Position numbers and translations under genes: made by a program. 64,000 bases of DNA. Origin: Icerya purchasi (taxonomy: Eukaryota; Arthropoda; Insecta; Hemiptera; Monophlebidae). The notes under the pieces were generated by a model. It ran no database searches and was not told where the DNA came from. It saw nothing but the letters and a program-made list of their open reading frames with translations. Below are positions 33,041-44,026 of this stretch, piece by piece (positions within the stretch are counted from its first letter, which is position 1; each line of letters begins with the position of its first letter). The stretch is taken from the NCBI GenBank assembly GCA_039619475.1, contig CM077115.1, positions 156,401,774 to 156,465,773 of the forward strand, read 5' to 3'.

Positions 33041-34965
33041 TATATTATACAATCTCTTTAAATTATCTGCCGACCCATTCTATTATTATTTTTATCATAA
33101 CGTCTCCGACCAAAGTTTATCAGTAAGACAATTTCAACTTTTTTTTTTTTTTTTTTTTGAAAGGACGTGAACCCAGTGCGCGGAAGGAATGTTTTTGTAT
33201 TCTTAACTTACACAGAATAGTTAGCTGACTGATATTTCAATTTTATTTAATCGCGCCACGGAACTGAATAATTCAGCTCGTTTGTCGCCATCGTTGTAAA
33301 CCCACTGTAATTTTTTTTTTCCAACCCTCCTTTTATACCGGAAGTAAGTTTTTCTATCATGTACGAGCTGGAGTGTTGTGCCTTGTCTCTTTTTCGTACG
33401 ACACAAGTCTTGGTTCAGGTAGTATGGTTTGTTTCGACACTCTTTTTAATACTTCGACAAATTTGGAATTAACAGTCGGTGGTATATGCACATCTAGAGA
33501 GCCGAGATTTTTCGGTCTCGTATTCAGTTTTCAATTTTCCGCAACTGATAACACAGCACTCTGTGATTGACATGGAACCCCAGTCGCTTTCCGTAATCTG
33601 GCTTTTTCTATTCTCGTTTTGGTTTCGATCAGTTCGAGTGTATTTGAATAGAGAAATTTCTCAGTAGTTTGCGCTTCTTCCTGGCCAGCATATATGTAGT
33701 ATATACATACTTCTCTTACATCTATGGACTATATTATCCATTTTGTTTTGGAAACATTTATTTTTAGAGATCGTAGTGGTGTTCCCGAGAAACGGTTATA
33801 CTTTTTTTTTTAAACAATGCGAGCTGTTATTTCAAGCTAAATAAAGTAGGGAATTCGTTTTATAACCGATTCAAAATGTAACAAATTTTCAAATAAGATA
33901 ACCCCATTCTCGGGTTTAAAAACGATAGAAGATTGTTTTAGAATGACAATTGCCTAATACGCTATGCCTATGTCTGTACTGCTAGAATGTACGAATAGAG
34001 GTAGTCGCCGACGCTCAGAAGCTATGGCGATGATGAATGTTAGAGTGTGTGCTGGAAATATAAAAATGTGTTACGATCGGAGGCGCGAGTAAGAAAAGAT
34101 GCGAGGAATAAAAGAACAGGCGAAGAATAGAATAGAAAAAAGAAGAAAAAAAATTAAGCCTTCCGCAAGAAGCGTCATGAAAACAGCGTAATGAGACTTG
34201 CAAAGATTTCAAGAGGCGCGCGCGCGCGGGAGAGTTTGAATGACAGAAAAACGGTTTTAGAAGGAGGTCGGGGAATCGGAAACGTTCGGATTATTATCAC
34301 TTGATTTTCAAATTGACAATGGCGTGCTTTTCTACTAGGACCGGAGGCGGTGAAGAAATGATTAACTCTGCGTGTCTAAATAAGTGAATTTATTGCAGAT
34401 GTAATTAGCGGAGTTGAAAACAATAGTGCCGTAGCGGTTGATAGAATTGTATGCGGCTTGATGAGAAATAGTGTGTGGTCACTTAAGTTGATTTGCATAA
34501 TTTAGTGAACGGCGGTGAAATTGGGTGGAAGTTATGAAGTTGCTACTGACGGTAGCGCAGGGCTTCACTTGTTGTACACGTTAATGGCCGTGACGAGTGT
34601 TTATTAGTGACAGTGTTCGTTGCGTGACGGTTGCCTCGGCCGGATACGGCACCGCTTGCCAAATCGCACAGTCGAATATAACAATGATTGACATAATTAA
34701 AAGAAATACACCGAAGATAGCGCGGCCCAGTTGCGATTACTTAAATTTATTTCAGAAACCAACTACTTCGTTCTCCTCTTTTAATAATAATCGCGTTTGC
34801 TTGTTCGTCTTCGCGTTCTACTCTCTGGCAACTGAAATGCCCTTAATCAGATTAGCCAGCCATTCGCTGTTCAAATTTAAATCAGGTCACTACACTAGAT
34901 GGTGCGAAATAAACAGAAATTTTTCAGCCTTGTTTTTTTCGAGAACAGTACACACTCACGCATGC

Positions 34966-35018
34966 GTATATATATATATATATATAACATATATATATGT
35001 ATGTATGTATATATACGA
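34966..35018. repeat. TA/TATG-rich microsatellite
   Basis: TA repeats followed by TATG and TATA units; open frames here are low-complexity artefacts. Confidence 0.9.
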
Positions 35019-35264
35019 TCTTTCAGACTCGCTATATTGACACTGCCAGCAGCCCTAGATGATAGAGATAATTCTTCTGGAAGAGGCTGTATCTCAATTT
35101 TTAAGACATTCTTCGTAGTGCGAAAAAATGCATTATAGGAGTGACACGAGAGGGTTACAGATGAAATTTTTCAGTTGCAACAGTTATATTGGAAACAAAA
35201 ACGCGTTATTAAGTGTTATGGAATTTTCATATTAGCCCCGCTGTAAAAACGAGTCATTAATTTA

Positions 35265-35323
35265 TAAATATGCATAAATATGCGTAAATATGCGTAAATA
35301 TGCGTAAATATGCGTAAATATGC
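35265..35323. repeat. 10-bp tandem repeat TAAATATGCG, 6 units
   Basis: Six successive units TAAATATGC(G/A), the first ending in A and the last incomplete, essentially identical. Confidence 0.95.
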
Positions 35324-36026
35324 AATACCAATACTTCTGTAACGTAAAATTTATTTCTTGTATTCAAATATAATAGTGCTCCTATTGAGGTTCATTATTT
35401 CGGTCTTCTCAATTTTTAATTATTTGTACTTATTTGATGAATATTGAAATAGGTTCTAAATTTTTATACCAATCACAACATGAACCAAAATGAAATCAAA
35501 ATTTTAAAAAATACGTATATATATACCTCCCCTTTTATACGGCAAACTCGTATTTCTTGGGGAAAAAAACAAAAAAAAAAAAAAAAAAAACGTTCTACAT
35601 TCACCGATTTGCAACAGAACCGTTTTTAAAATTTAGTACTTTTTAAAAGGCACAATATAGGGGAAGTTATTTTTATTAGGCACAATATTAACCAGGATTA
35701 TTTGTTAAGATCACATCGGTCAACTGGTAAAATATGGGAAAATTGTCCATCGGTTACAGATATTCTTAATTGAAGAACCTTCACTTGTATTGCGAAACTG
35801 ATATCAGGAATTTCCAAGTTCGCTTGCAATATTTTTTAGACAGGTCCCGGAGTGGCAAAGGTAAAATTAGAAATTTTTCTCGTTATTAGGTACTTTTCTG
35901 CGTGATAAATTATCGGTATTGAGGAATACTTTTTTTGTGGGCCGATATTAGCTGGTAACAAGAACTGATACTGAATTCCATCAGCATAAACACGAATTAT
36001 CTAGAGCACTTTCCCAGTCTTAAGCG

Positions 36027-36029
<3 letters not shown>

Positions 36030-36062
<33 letters not shown>
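36030..36062. repeat. (TA)n microsatellite
   Basis: Uninterrupted TA dinucleotides. Confidence 0.95.
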
Positions 36063-36597
36063 GTATATGGAAAACTAAGTTAGAAATTAAATACGTACTT
36101 TCTCATCCATTCAGCGTATTTTATATGCAACGTTACTACTCTATACAGTCAATTTGATTATTTTAAATGATAAGAAAAAGTAAAAATCAAATCTAGCTGT
36201 TCATCTTGAAATTTTAAAGAGAAAAATAGTAGTAATTGTAGTTTTTGTAAAAAATTCATGATATACAAAAGAAAAATTGCTAAGGGCATCGTAGATTTTG
36301 ATCGAAAAGTACGCGGAAAATCTTAAACACTCTCGAATATGCCAAAGAGGTTTAAAAAATCCTGAAGTATGCCCAGGTGCGTATGGAAAGTGTGCAATTA
36401 GATAGATAATTCAGACTGCAATCTTTAATAGTATTTATTATACGTCGTCGTAAAGGTCAAATAGTCCCACGGGTTATCGAGGTTTAATGGCAGCGAATAA
36501 AAAATCGTTAAAAACGAAATAATCACTGATGGACAATTAAGCAATGGCAAACGTGCGTTTCATCATATTACGCACCTGGATAATACTGATATACAGG

Positions 36598-36599
<2 letters not shown>

Positions 36600-36628
<29 letters not shown>

Positions 36629-36629
36629 T
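36600..36629. repeat. (CA)n microsatellite
   Basis: Uninterrupted CA dinucleotides. Confidence 0.95.
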
Positions 36630-37002
36630 TGGAGAACCACATTTATATATATTGTGATATAATAATGATTTTGACTAGGTTCGCAAGTATGATTTCTTTC
36701 ATGTACTGCCGTACAACGTAGTTTTATCGTGAATATTGTGCATCTGTATAATAAGAATGTTTCAACAGGTAGTCACGACGCACAGCTTCAACACAACTGA
36801 GAAGATATGTGTATCTTATAGTATGAGTAAAAATTGGGTACATATACATATTTATATTAATGACGTCACTCTTAGCTTGACCGCCGTTAGTTTTTCTGCC
36901 ACGAACATTTATATCGCGAACATTTTTTTTCTGTCACAAACATTTGTCTCTAAACGTGACATTAAATAAAGATTTATTTTTTTATCAGTCAATTTTCCTC
37001 GT

Positions 37003-38065
37003 TCTTTTTTTTTTTCCTATCCTAGGCGCGTCCGGCCTTGACCCAACAACATGAAAAATTAAGAGTTATAACTAAATAGCCAGGCGGTCAGAAATGGCAA
37101 AAAAAGACAAAGGACAGTAGCAACGGAATAACTGAAGGCAATGGAAAGGAAAAAATATAGATAGCGTTAAAGAGAGTAGGAAGACCCAAAGTTAAAAGTT
37201 GGGCGTAAAGAAAGGAGCGTTCATTAGAGAGTGCAGAACATTCGAATAGGATGTGATTTGAATCACAAATACAAGAAGGCTCAGAATTGTGAAGAGAGCA
37301 GAAAGGAGAAAGAGCTAAAGAAAAACGAAAGCGAGAAGAGGCGAGTAGAGAATGATTGATTCTAAGCCTAATTAAGGAAACAACCGTGGAACGACGACAG
37401 ACAGGAATAGAATGAAACCAAGGCAGGAAAAAGCCGGTTGAATAAGGCGGTAGTATGAATAATGATTAGAGAATAAAGATGGATACATGTCCAACTAAAG
37501 TCTAGAATGATTAGAGCGTGATAGAGAAAGAATAACTGAGAAAGGGAAAGAGTCGAGGAAAGGACCAATGCGGGCGGCTGAGCGAGCTAAAGAGTCAGCC
37601 GAGTCATTGCCCTCAATATTGGAATGACTAGGGACCCATAGAAAGTCTATGAGAATGGAGCGGAACGAGAACAAAGAGGAGACAAGAGATCGAATAGAGA
37701 GGATGATACCGTCAGAAGTATGAGAAGGAGGAGAGAAGATGGCTTGAAGAACGCCTTTGGAATCAGAAACAATCAGGAATTTGTGAACCCCACTCATAGC
37801 GGATATGAAATTAATTGCATGAAGAATTGAGATAGACTCGGCCGAGAACATAGAGCAGAAAGAAGAAAGTCTGAAAGACTCAGAGTGCAGGAACGTAGGA
37901 GACGTATACGCACCACCCACGCCCCCATCACTCTTGGAGCCATCCGAGAAGATTAAGGCATGGGAAGGAAAAGAAGAGTTCAGCAGCTGGAGGAATCGTT
38001 CTATACGAAGTACATAAGTGATAAAAGAGTCCCCAGACGAGGTGAAAGAGCGGAGCCTGTGTGTA
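37003..38065 (-). mobile_element. LINE-B 3' fragment, copy 8 (best preserved)
   Basis: Minus strand, T run at about 37003-37016 marking the 3' end. From about 38065 to 37495 it reads as open RNase H: NRFLQLLNSSFPSHALIFSD then GSKSDGGVGGAYTS; FSAESISILHAINFI; FLIVSDSKGVLQAIF; LWVPSHSNIEGNDSADSLA. All four metal-binding acidic residues are present (Asp in FSDGSK, Glu in SAES, Asp in SDSK, Asp in SADS), unlike LINE-A, whose fourth is Asn. Downstream the tail holds CDSNHILFECSALSNERSFL in a shifted frame. The 5' side is truncated at a TA-rich microsatellite (38067-38160). Confidence 0.82.
37495..38000 (-). CDS. Partial LINE-B ORF2: RNase H domain
   Basis: Roughly 170 open codons on the minus strand carrying a complete RNase H active-site set (FSDGSK, SAES, SDSK, SADS). 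It lacks endonuclease and reverse transcriptase because the copy is 5'-truncated, so no functional protein is expected. No start codon of its own is implied. RNase H removes the RNA strand of the hybrid during reverse transcription. Confidence 0.75.
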
Positions 38066-38066
38066 T

Positions 38067-38150
38067 ATATAAAAATATATATGTATATATGTATCTATAT
38101 ATATATATATATATATATGTAAATATACGTACATATATATATGTATATAC
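38067..38150. repeat. TA-rich microsatellite
   Basis: TATG/TA repeats between the truncated 5' end of LINE-B copy 8 and dispersed repeat R. Confidence 0.9.
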
Positions 38151-38530
38151 TTATGTGTAACTGGATTCTCGAAAATGGCTCTTACGATTTTGAACAAATT
38201 CACGAATTAAAGATTTTTAAAAGTTTAGATAAATGGATTGGTCAAGGTTTCATTGTTGGAAAAAATTCCATGAAACGCCCACTCTTAAAAGAAGGCGACA
38301 TTAATGTTTCAAGTGATTATCGTATATTTAGTGTTTATTAAAATGTAAGCCATACGCTTATTTATACGATGGTGTAAAACATAAAACGTTTACTTACTAT
38401 TGTAACTGTAAATGGATTATTTCGCGATGAAATATATTTATTTACGCTTTACACAACGGCTTTAAATATTGCGCCAATTCAAATGTACAGTATTATAGAG
38501 CAGCGTTACCTCCGATGACAGAATTTAAAA
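38150..38530 (+). repeat. Unnamed dispersed repeat R, uninterrupted copy
   Basis: Starts just after a TA-rich microsatellite with ACTGGATTCTCGAAAATGGC, continues CAAATTCACGAATTAAAGAT, and near its end has ATTTCGCGATGAAATATATT then TTTACACAACGGCTTTAAAT. Two other copies in the window share this order. No coding content recognised. Confidence 0.65.
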
Positions 38531-38559
38531 GTCCGAATTTAACTAAACAAAATGTCTTT

Positions 38560-39110
38560 GTTTTGTGCTGATAATTATAATTTTTGTGGTCGAACCTTCA
38601 TAACGCGGAATATTAAAAAAAAAAAGGGGGGGGGGTGCTAACTTGACGAACAATCCCTCCGCAATTCAAATATTTTTAATAAATGGTTATTTGTGCCGAT
38701 TTTTGGTGATAATTAATATTTTTGTAACCAAACTATAACACATAGTATAACAAAAAAATTAAGCTGCTATCTTGAAGAATAATCTCTCCAGACTTTTTAA
38801 AGTTTTTTAAAAAAACGATTGTATCCGCAGATGACAATAGTTTTGTGTTAAATTGTGGTGATGTAATTAAAAAGTTTTGGAGTCTATCGGAGTATTAGAA
38901 AAAATTGAGTTTTAGGGCTAACTTGACGACACCTTCTACTAAAAACAATTTGAAGATCTTTAAAAATTATCACATCTGTGTAGATAGCACAATAGTTTTG
39001 TGCTGATAATAAAACACTTTTTGTATCGCACTCCCTTACAAGCAGTTTTTTCCAAAGGATACTGTTATAGCTTGACAGAATATTCTTCAAAATTTCAAAA
39101 TTTTCGCAAA
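38560..39110. repeat. Degenerate satellite-like repeats
   Basis: Related motifs recur: GCTAACTTGACGA (38637, 38920; diverged CTGCTATCTTGAAGA at 38764), TAGTTTTGTGCTGATAAT-like strings (38562, 38840, 38993) and CTCC plus AT-rich spacers. Spacing is roughly 130-160 bp. Too diverged to define a unit by eye. Confidence 0.4.
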
Positions 39111-40489
39111 ATCATTTGTCGAACTGTTTCGTTTGTATCGTGATGGATCAGATTTGCCTAGGTTTTCCAATTTACTCAATGGCTTATCGTGAAGTAATAT
39201 TTATAGATTGCCAATGACGGCGATCTTAAAATCGAATTATAATTATTATTAGCAGCATTGTACGAATTATGTAAAACGATACCGGATTTCTCCTAATAGT
39301 TTCGATTATTGTTGCATGTGTATCTTGCCGGTGCCGTGTATGTTTTTGTAATTATGCATAGTTATTTTATTTAGTCGAATGATCTTTCGGTGTAAATTTA
39401 ATAAATCTGTTATTATTTTAAATAATATTCGAGTCGAATACGACTGCCCATTCTAAGTATATGTATTAAATCAGTTTCGAGATGACCATATAAAAGAACA
39501 AGTTCTTCTCGATTTCAAGTCAGAGTCAGAAAATGAAGAAAAATTACTTTTATTTCATTCAGTGGATAGTAAAAAAACAAAAAAAAAAAACATCATTTAC
39601 ATCGAATAAAAAGTCAGGGAAAGTTCATGTCTTCCATCATTTTTCCAGATGACATTTTTAAAAAGCCCTTTAGTCTAAAACTACAAGACAAACATAAATT
39701 TGAAACGTTTTATAATTATAGTGATGACGATTAAAATGATTTCGAATGACAACACGATCGCCGTGCCATTTAACCCGATATTCCTGATGAAAATGAATTG
39801 TCTACGAATCTTCCGACCAATAACCTTTCGATTACTGACGGATCGTTCGACTTACGAGTGTCTTTCACAACTGCCGCAACAGTTTTCCTAATTTGCAAAG
39901 GCGCAACGTTCTACGTTTTTCGAATCGATAACCTTTTCGCTGTTATTCACCGGGAGGCTTTTCCATTTACACATGATTTGTATCGTACGTTTGGCGACAC
40001 AACCGCTGATATGTCATATTGCAGTGAAAAAAAAAACAAAAAATGAAATAAAATAACATGCGAATGTACTAATGAGCAGTTCTATTCTGAAGTAAATGTT
40101 TGATTGCGTTAGATTGTCTACTATTACGAGCATAATATACTAACATGTGATTTTCAAAAGCTAATGATATATTTTTTAAATTATTTACGTTGATACGTAC
40201 TAATTTAAGTATTCAAAAAAACTCGTTTTCCTTGAGCAATTTTCCAAGGGAAAAATAATCTTTTCTTTTCTATTATTATTTTTTTTTTATTTTTTGCTTT
40301 CATTTTATGAAAATATCTTTATGTAGCGTATAATCAGAATTTAGGATGACTTCTTAATCTAATTTTTGTATATTTCTACAGTGTGCATTAATATGTGCTG
40401 TGACTTTTGTAACGTCATTGCTAACGAAAAAATTATCAACTTAATTTAATTTATAAAATTATTTTATTTATTTATTTTTCATTTACAAA
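39111..40489. other. No gene recognised
   Basis: AT-rich DNA. Short frames at 39700-40046 suggest old coding material but match no family I can name. Confidence 0.45.
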
Positions 40490-41110
40490 GCTCCCCCCCC
40501 CCTCCCTAATTAGCACCATGTACAGTCCAGCGGCTAGAGGTGTAGCTTGAAAGGCTTAGCTTATATGTTTCGGTACAAATGTGTAGATTTTCGAAATTGA
40601 AGGTTTGCCAAAATAGGAATGATGGAATATGTTAGGAAAGAGTAATATGATCTCTGACCATTGGAATTTGGAAAATTCGGTTAATATGCGTTTGATTGTG
40701 GGTCGGTTGTTTACAGGAATCACAGACTGGAGGTGGACTTTTGTTGAATATAAAACTACGAGTGAGCAAGAAGTGTTAGTATGCGAGTAAAAACTGCGTC
40801 ATCCTTTCGAGGTAAATCTGTAGGAGCTATGTAAGACTTGGAAGAAGAATAAATTTCTTTCAGTTTATTGGTATAGGGAACATGATATTGTCGGTACTGA
40901 ATTTGGGATGAAGAATTTAGATGTGTTTTTAGATCTGCGAATAGGGATGTTGGGAAGAGGAGGAACATTTGAGAATTGTTTAGGCTGGCAGGTCGGCTAC
41001 TTCGAATTCCCAGGAATACCACCACAGTGAAAAGGAATGCAGCAGAAAATCATATTTTTATTGGAATTGACTAGTTTTCCGATGATTTCTTGGCTAACAG
41101 GATGACGTAA
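40490..41110 (-). mobile_element. Decayed LINE ORF2 C-terminal fragment
   Basis: Minus-strand frame 41025-40756: LFADLKTHLNSSSQIQYRQY, PYTNKLKEIYSS, TDLPRKDDAVFTRILTLLAH, the segment that follows RNase H in many LINEs; then, with a frame change, CDSC and HILTEFSKFQWSEIILL (40720-40640), the Cys/His region. Different family from LINE-B. The end lies near the T-rich and C-run segment at 40440-40505. Confidence 0.65.
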
Positions 41111-41459
41111 TTTAAAGCATAAAACAAAAATTTATAATAAACTATAAAATTCTAAATTCGCATGGGTTATGCGTACGTTCGGTTTTAGACTTGGTGGCGG
41201 GTCTTAAAATTCTTATTATATCTTAGCTTATTTTCATTTATATATAGCTTGAATTTTGGGTGTAGGTAAAAAACAATAAAAAAATAGTTTATCTAATTTT
41301 CGATACAACAGTATGAATAAGCCGGCGAAGAAGGAAGGTACTTTAAGAAGATGGGGGAAAAGGAAAGAAATATGTCGTAAGTACATCTTACCCATTGGTG
41401 GAGACTTTCAGAAAATTAATGAACTGTAGGAACTATGTTGAAAATGTCTTTTTTCTCAA

Positions 41460-42010
41460 TCTATTGAATCGTCTCGCTTTTTAGCACCGTGACGGACAGA
41501 AAGTTTCCGTGATTTTCCGGACGTTAGAGGAATTTTCCGTTTTATTTTTTGGGTTGGGGGGTTACCTCTGCTGCCTATTAGTTTACGGCGAAGCCTGTAA
41601 ACAAAACGTGAAACACATTTATCTCGAAGCGCAGTGATTTATTTCGGAAACTCTGAACAGTCCCCCATAATGATATGCCCCTTTTAATTTTGGCTTTAGC
41701 GTCATATTACATAACAAAAGTTCGATCTTAATCGGCAGTTCAGATCGTCTGCCAATGAGCATGTTTCATATTTTAATGTCTAGCGATGTTCTTTTTTCGA
41801 TTCCCCCCATGTTAATTTTTGGTCCATATGTATGCCTAGGTATGTTATTGCTTTATTTTATGAAACTTCATTGCTACTGAAGTTTCTTAAGTAATCTGAT
41901 ATAGTTTCACCTTGTAAAAATAGTCAAAGATGATTTCGTCGAGTTTAGCCTCCACCTATTAGTTCGGATTCGGATTTCGTTGCTTTTTTCGCACCTGATC
42001 ACGACAAACG
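41460..42010 (-). mobile_element. Decayed jockey-like reverse transcriptase fragment
   Basis: Minus strand: ITYLGIHMDQKLTWGESKKE (near 41850), matching the jockey block KYLGxxLDxxLTWxxHIK; then LADDLNCRLRSNFCYVI and further decayed codons where the family has LIGRxSKLSLxNKLLLYK. Several stops. It could be part of the same old element as 40490-41110. Confidence 0.6.
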
Positions 42011-42649
42011 TAATAACATCAACTTGATTTGTATCCGGTGTATCGGAAGTTGACATTAAATGTAGTAGCGGTAATTTACCGATCCATTTGTAGTTAATTT
42101 AACCTGAAATGTTTGTTCTTACTAGTTTACGATACTTTGTCGGTAATGTACTTTGCCTTATTTTGTAATTCGAGTGTCAACCCGCTGTGCGACGAGAAAT
42201 AATTGAAAATCGCGCAAACTGGCCAAATTGTAAAAGCCAAAGTCAATTAAAAATGAACACAGGCCCCCGAATTAATCAAAAGAATAATATTTATTTTTAA
42301 CTGATGATGAAACTGAAAGTGTTTAAACAATTTTACATAATTTGTAAAATTAATTATATTGTTTTTAAAGATTTTAATAAATTGTGTTATTCGAAAAATA
42401 TTCCTGATGTAAGTTGTATGATTTTTCATTACTATCAAAAGTGTTTATCAATAATACGATTGTTCGAATTAGTATAAATGCGTTTTTGTAAGACATTTCA
42501 AAGTGTGTCTACTAGTAGTGCGGTGCCTATCCGTCATTTCGGAATGTCGAACGAATAATCACGGTGTTGAAGGGCAGTTTTCGTCCGCTTTTTAAAATGT
42601 ATATATATATATATATAATTTTTGTGAGGTTCAGGTAAACAAATGCGTG

Positions 42650-43560
42650 CAATTAAGGATTGTCTTTTTTTTTTTTTTTAATTGATTTGTCCAAATGGAT
42701 ATTGATCCAAGAACTGGGGAAAAGAGGAGAAAGGGAACCGGATTTTTATTAAATGTGCGATAACGAACAAACATGTATCAAGTACTTGGATGACAGAAGG
42801 AGAAAGAAGGGAAAGGATAAATGAAGCATTGTGGGGAGTGAGAGCACTGCTTGATAAAAGAAAGAAGTAGAAAGATCATTCCATCGAAGATCATTCAAAC
42901 ATTACGCTTGATCAGGGTCACAGATAAAGTGAATGTTGGAGGAATGTAGAGGGAAATATAAAGATGACACGAGAGAGAACCGGAAAAGCGACGAAGGGAG
43001 TGAACTGTGCCCAAAGTGCAGGCGACAAAGCGATGTATAGAAGGGAAGTCAAGAAACCAAGGACAGGGAAAAAGGGAAGATTAAATGGACAAGCAACAAG
43101 AATCCGGGTTAGACAACGAGTAGTAAAAGTTGAACTAAAATTTGTAATGCGTAGAAGTGAACAAAAGAATAATATTAAAGGATGGAAATGTAGTAAGAAA
43201 TCTACCGGAAGAAGAAGAAGAAGAAGAAGAAGATAGCCGAACAAATAAGACAACTAACTCATTTCTTTCGATTCCGGGGTGGCCGGTGAATACGCAAGAA
43301 ATCATTCTGGATTAAATGAGAAACGAAGAGATCTTGAATCAAAGAACGTATAAGAAGAATTACGTGAAATCAGAAAAGATGCAATAGCCTGCACAGCACG
43401 CTCTGAGAATCTAACAGAATAAGAATATTGTGAAAGAAACGTGAAGATCTGATGAAGAGAAGGGCATGCAGGATAGCAATGGAGACTCGAAACAGAAGAT
43501 AGAACAAAAGAAGGAAAGTTTAAAGGAGTCGGAGTAATTTAAAAAAGGACAAACAAATGT
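42650..43560 (-). mobile_element. LINE-B 3' fragment, copy 9
   Basis: The minus strand reads GTVHSLRRFSGSLSCHLYIS with CRLRxGHS-like surroundings, then HFICDPDQA (zinc region), in several frames. Its 3' end (AGTTCTTGGATCAATATCCA) matches copies 3 and 7, followed by poly(A) seen as a T run at 42666-42680. A (GAA)n run lies at 43208-43233. An open frame on the + strand (42964-43236) is a shadow. Confidence 0.6.
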
Positions 43561-43867
43561 TACGCCAATCCGACCTGGTGGTTCCTAAGAAGGTGTTAGG
43601 TGTGATAAATTAGAGTAAAAAAACAAACCCTGGGGGTGAATTTGGAGATGTAAACTATGATCGAGGCTTTAGTGACATCATTCGGAGAAGATGTTACAAA
43701 AGTCTGTTAATAGGAATTCGATGGAAATGAAAGAAAGGGTAATTAGTGCGTAAAACGCAACGCATCTTTATAGGTTAAACGGTAGTTTCGAGTATTGCCG
43801 GAAGATGGCGCGCGTTTCGGCACATTCTGACCGCTGAGGCGGAAGGGAATTTCGAATTTTCCATTAT

Positions 43868-43904
43868 ATTTTATTGATTTTCTTTCATTTTTGTTTCGTA
43901 ACAG
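43868..43904 (+). promoter_or_regulatory. Candidate 3' splice acceptor upstream of the dunce-like exon
   Basis: A T-rich tract (43868-43898) ends in CAG at 43902-43904. If used, the exon would span 43905-44844, the stretch up to 44386 would be 5' UTR (the long frame has a TGA at 43988-43990), and an upstream 42-codon ORF starting at 43905 would precede the ATG at 44387. A weaker acceptor ending at 44064 (TTAACTTCAG) would instead keep the upstream part coding. The sequence alone does not decide between them. Confidence 0.4.
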
Positions 43905-44026
43905 ATGCATTTATCGGATTATTTACGAAGCGTCGTAAGAAAATTAAGGACAGTTTTGACGGTGATAACGTTAGGACTTCAACAACTTGATCCGGTTATA
44001 CGAAACAAGGCGGCCATGGTGATATT

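Larger units (their letters stand above)
32721..37002. other. No gene recognised apart from listed simple repeats
   Basis: Mixed AT-rich DNA. 34200-34700 is less AT-rich, with a (GC)n tract near 34216-34230, and could hold a promoter or untranslated exon of the downstream gene; no supporting motif is decisive. Confidence 0.4.

Noticed and set aside
34597..35040. 147-codon open frame
   Set aside because: Non-ATG start and its C-terminal third is translation of a TA/TATG microsatellite.
42964..43236. Lys/Arg-rich 90-codon open frame on the + strand
   Set aside because: It is the complement of LINE-B copy 9 and ends in a (GAA)n microsatellite.
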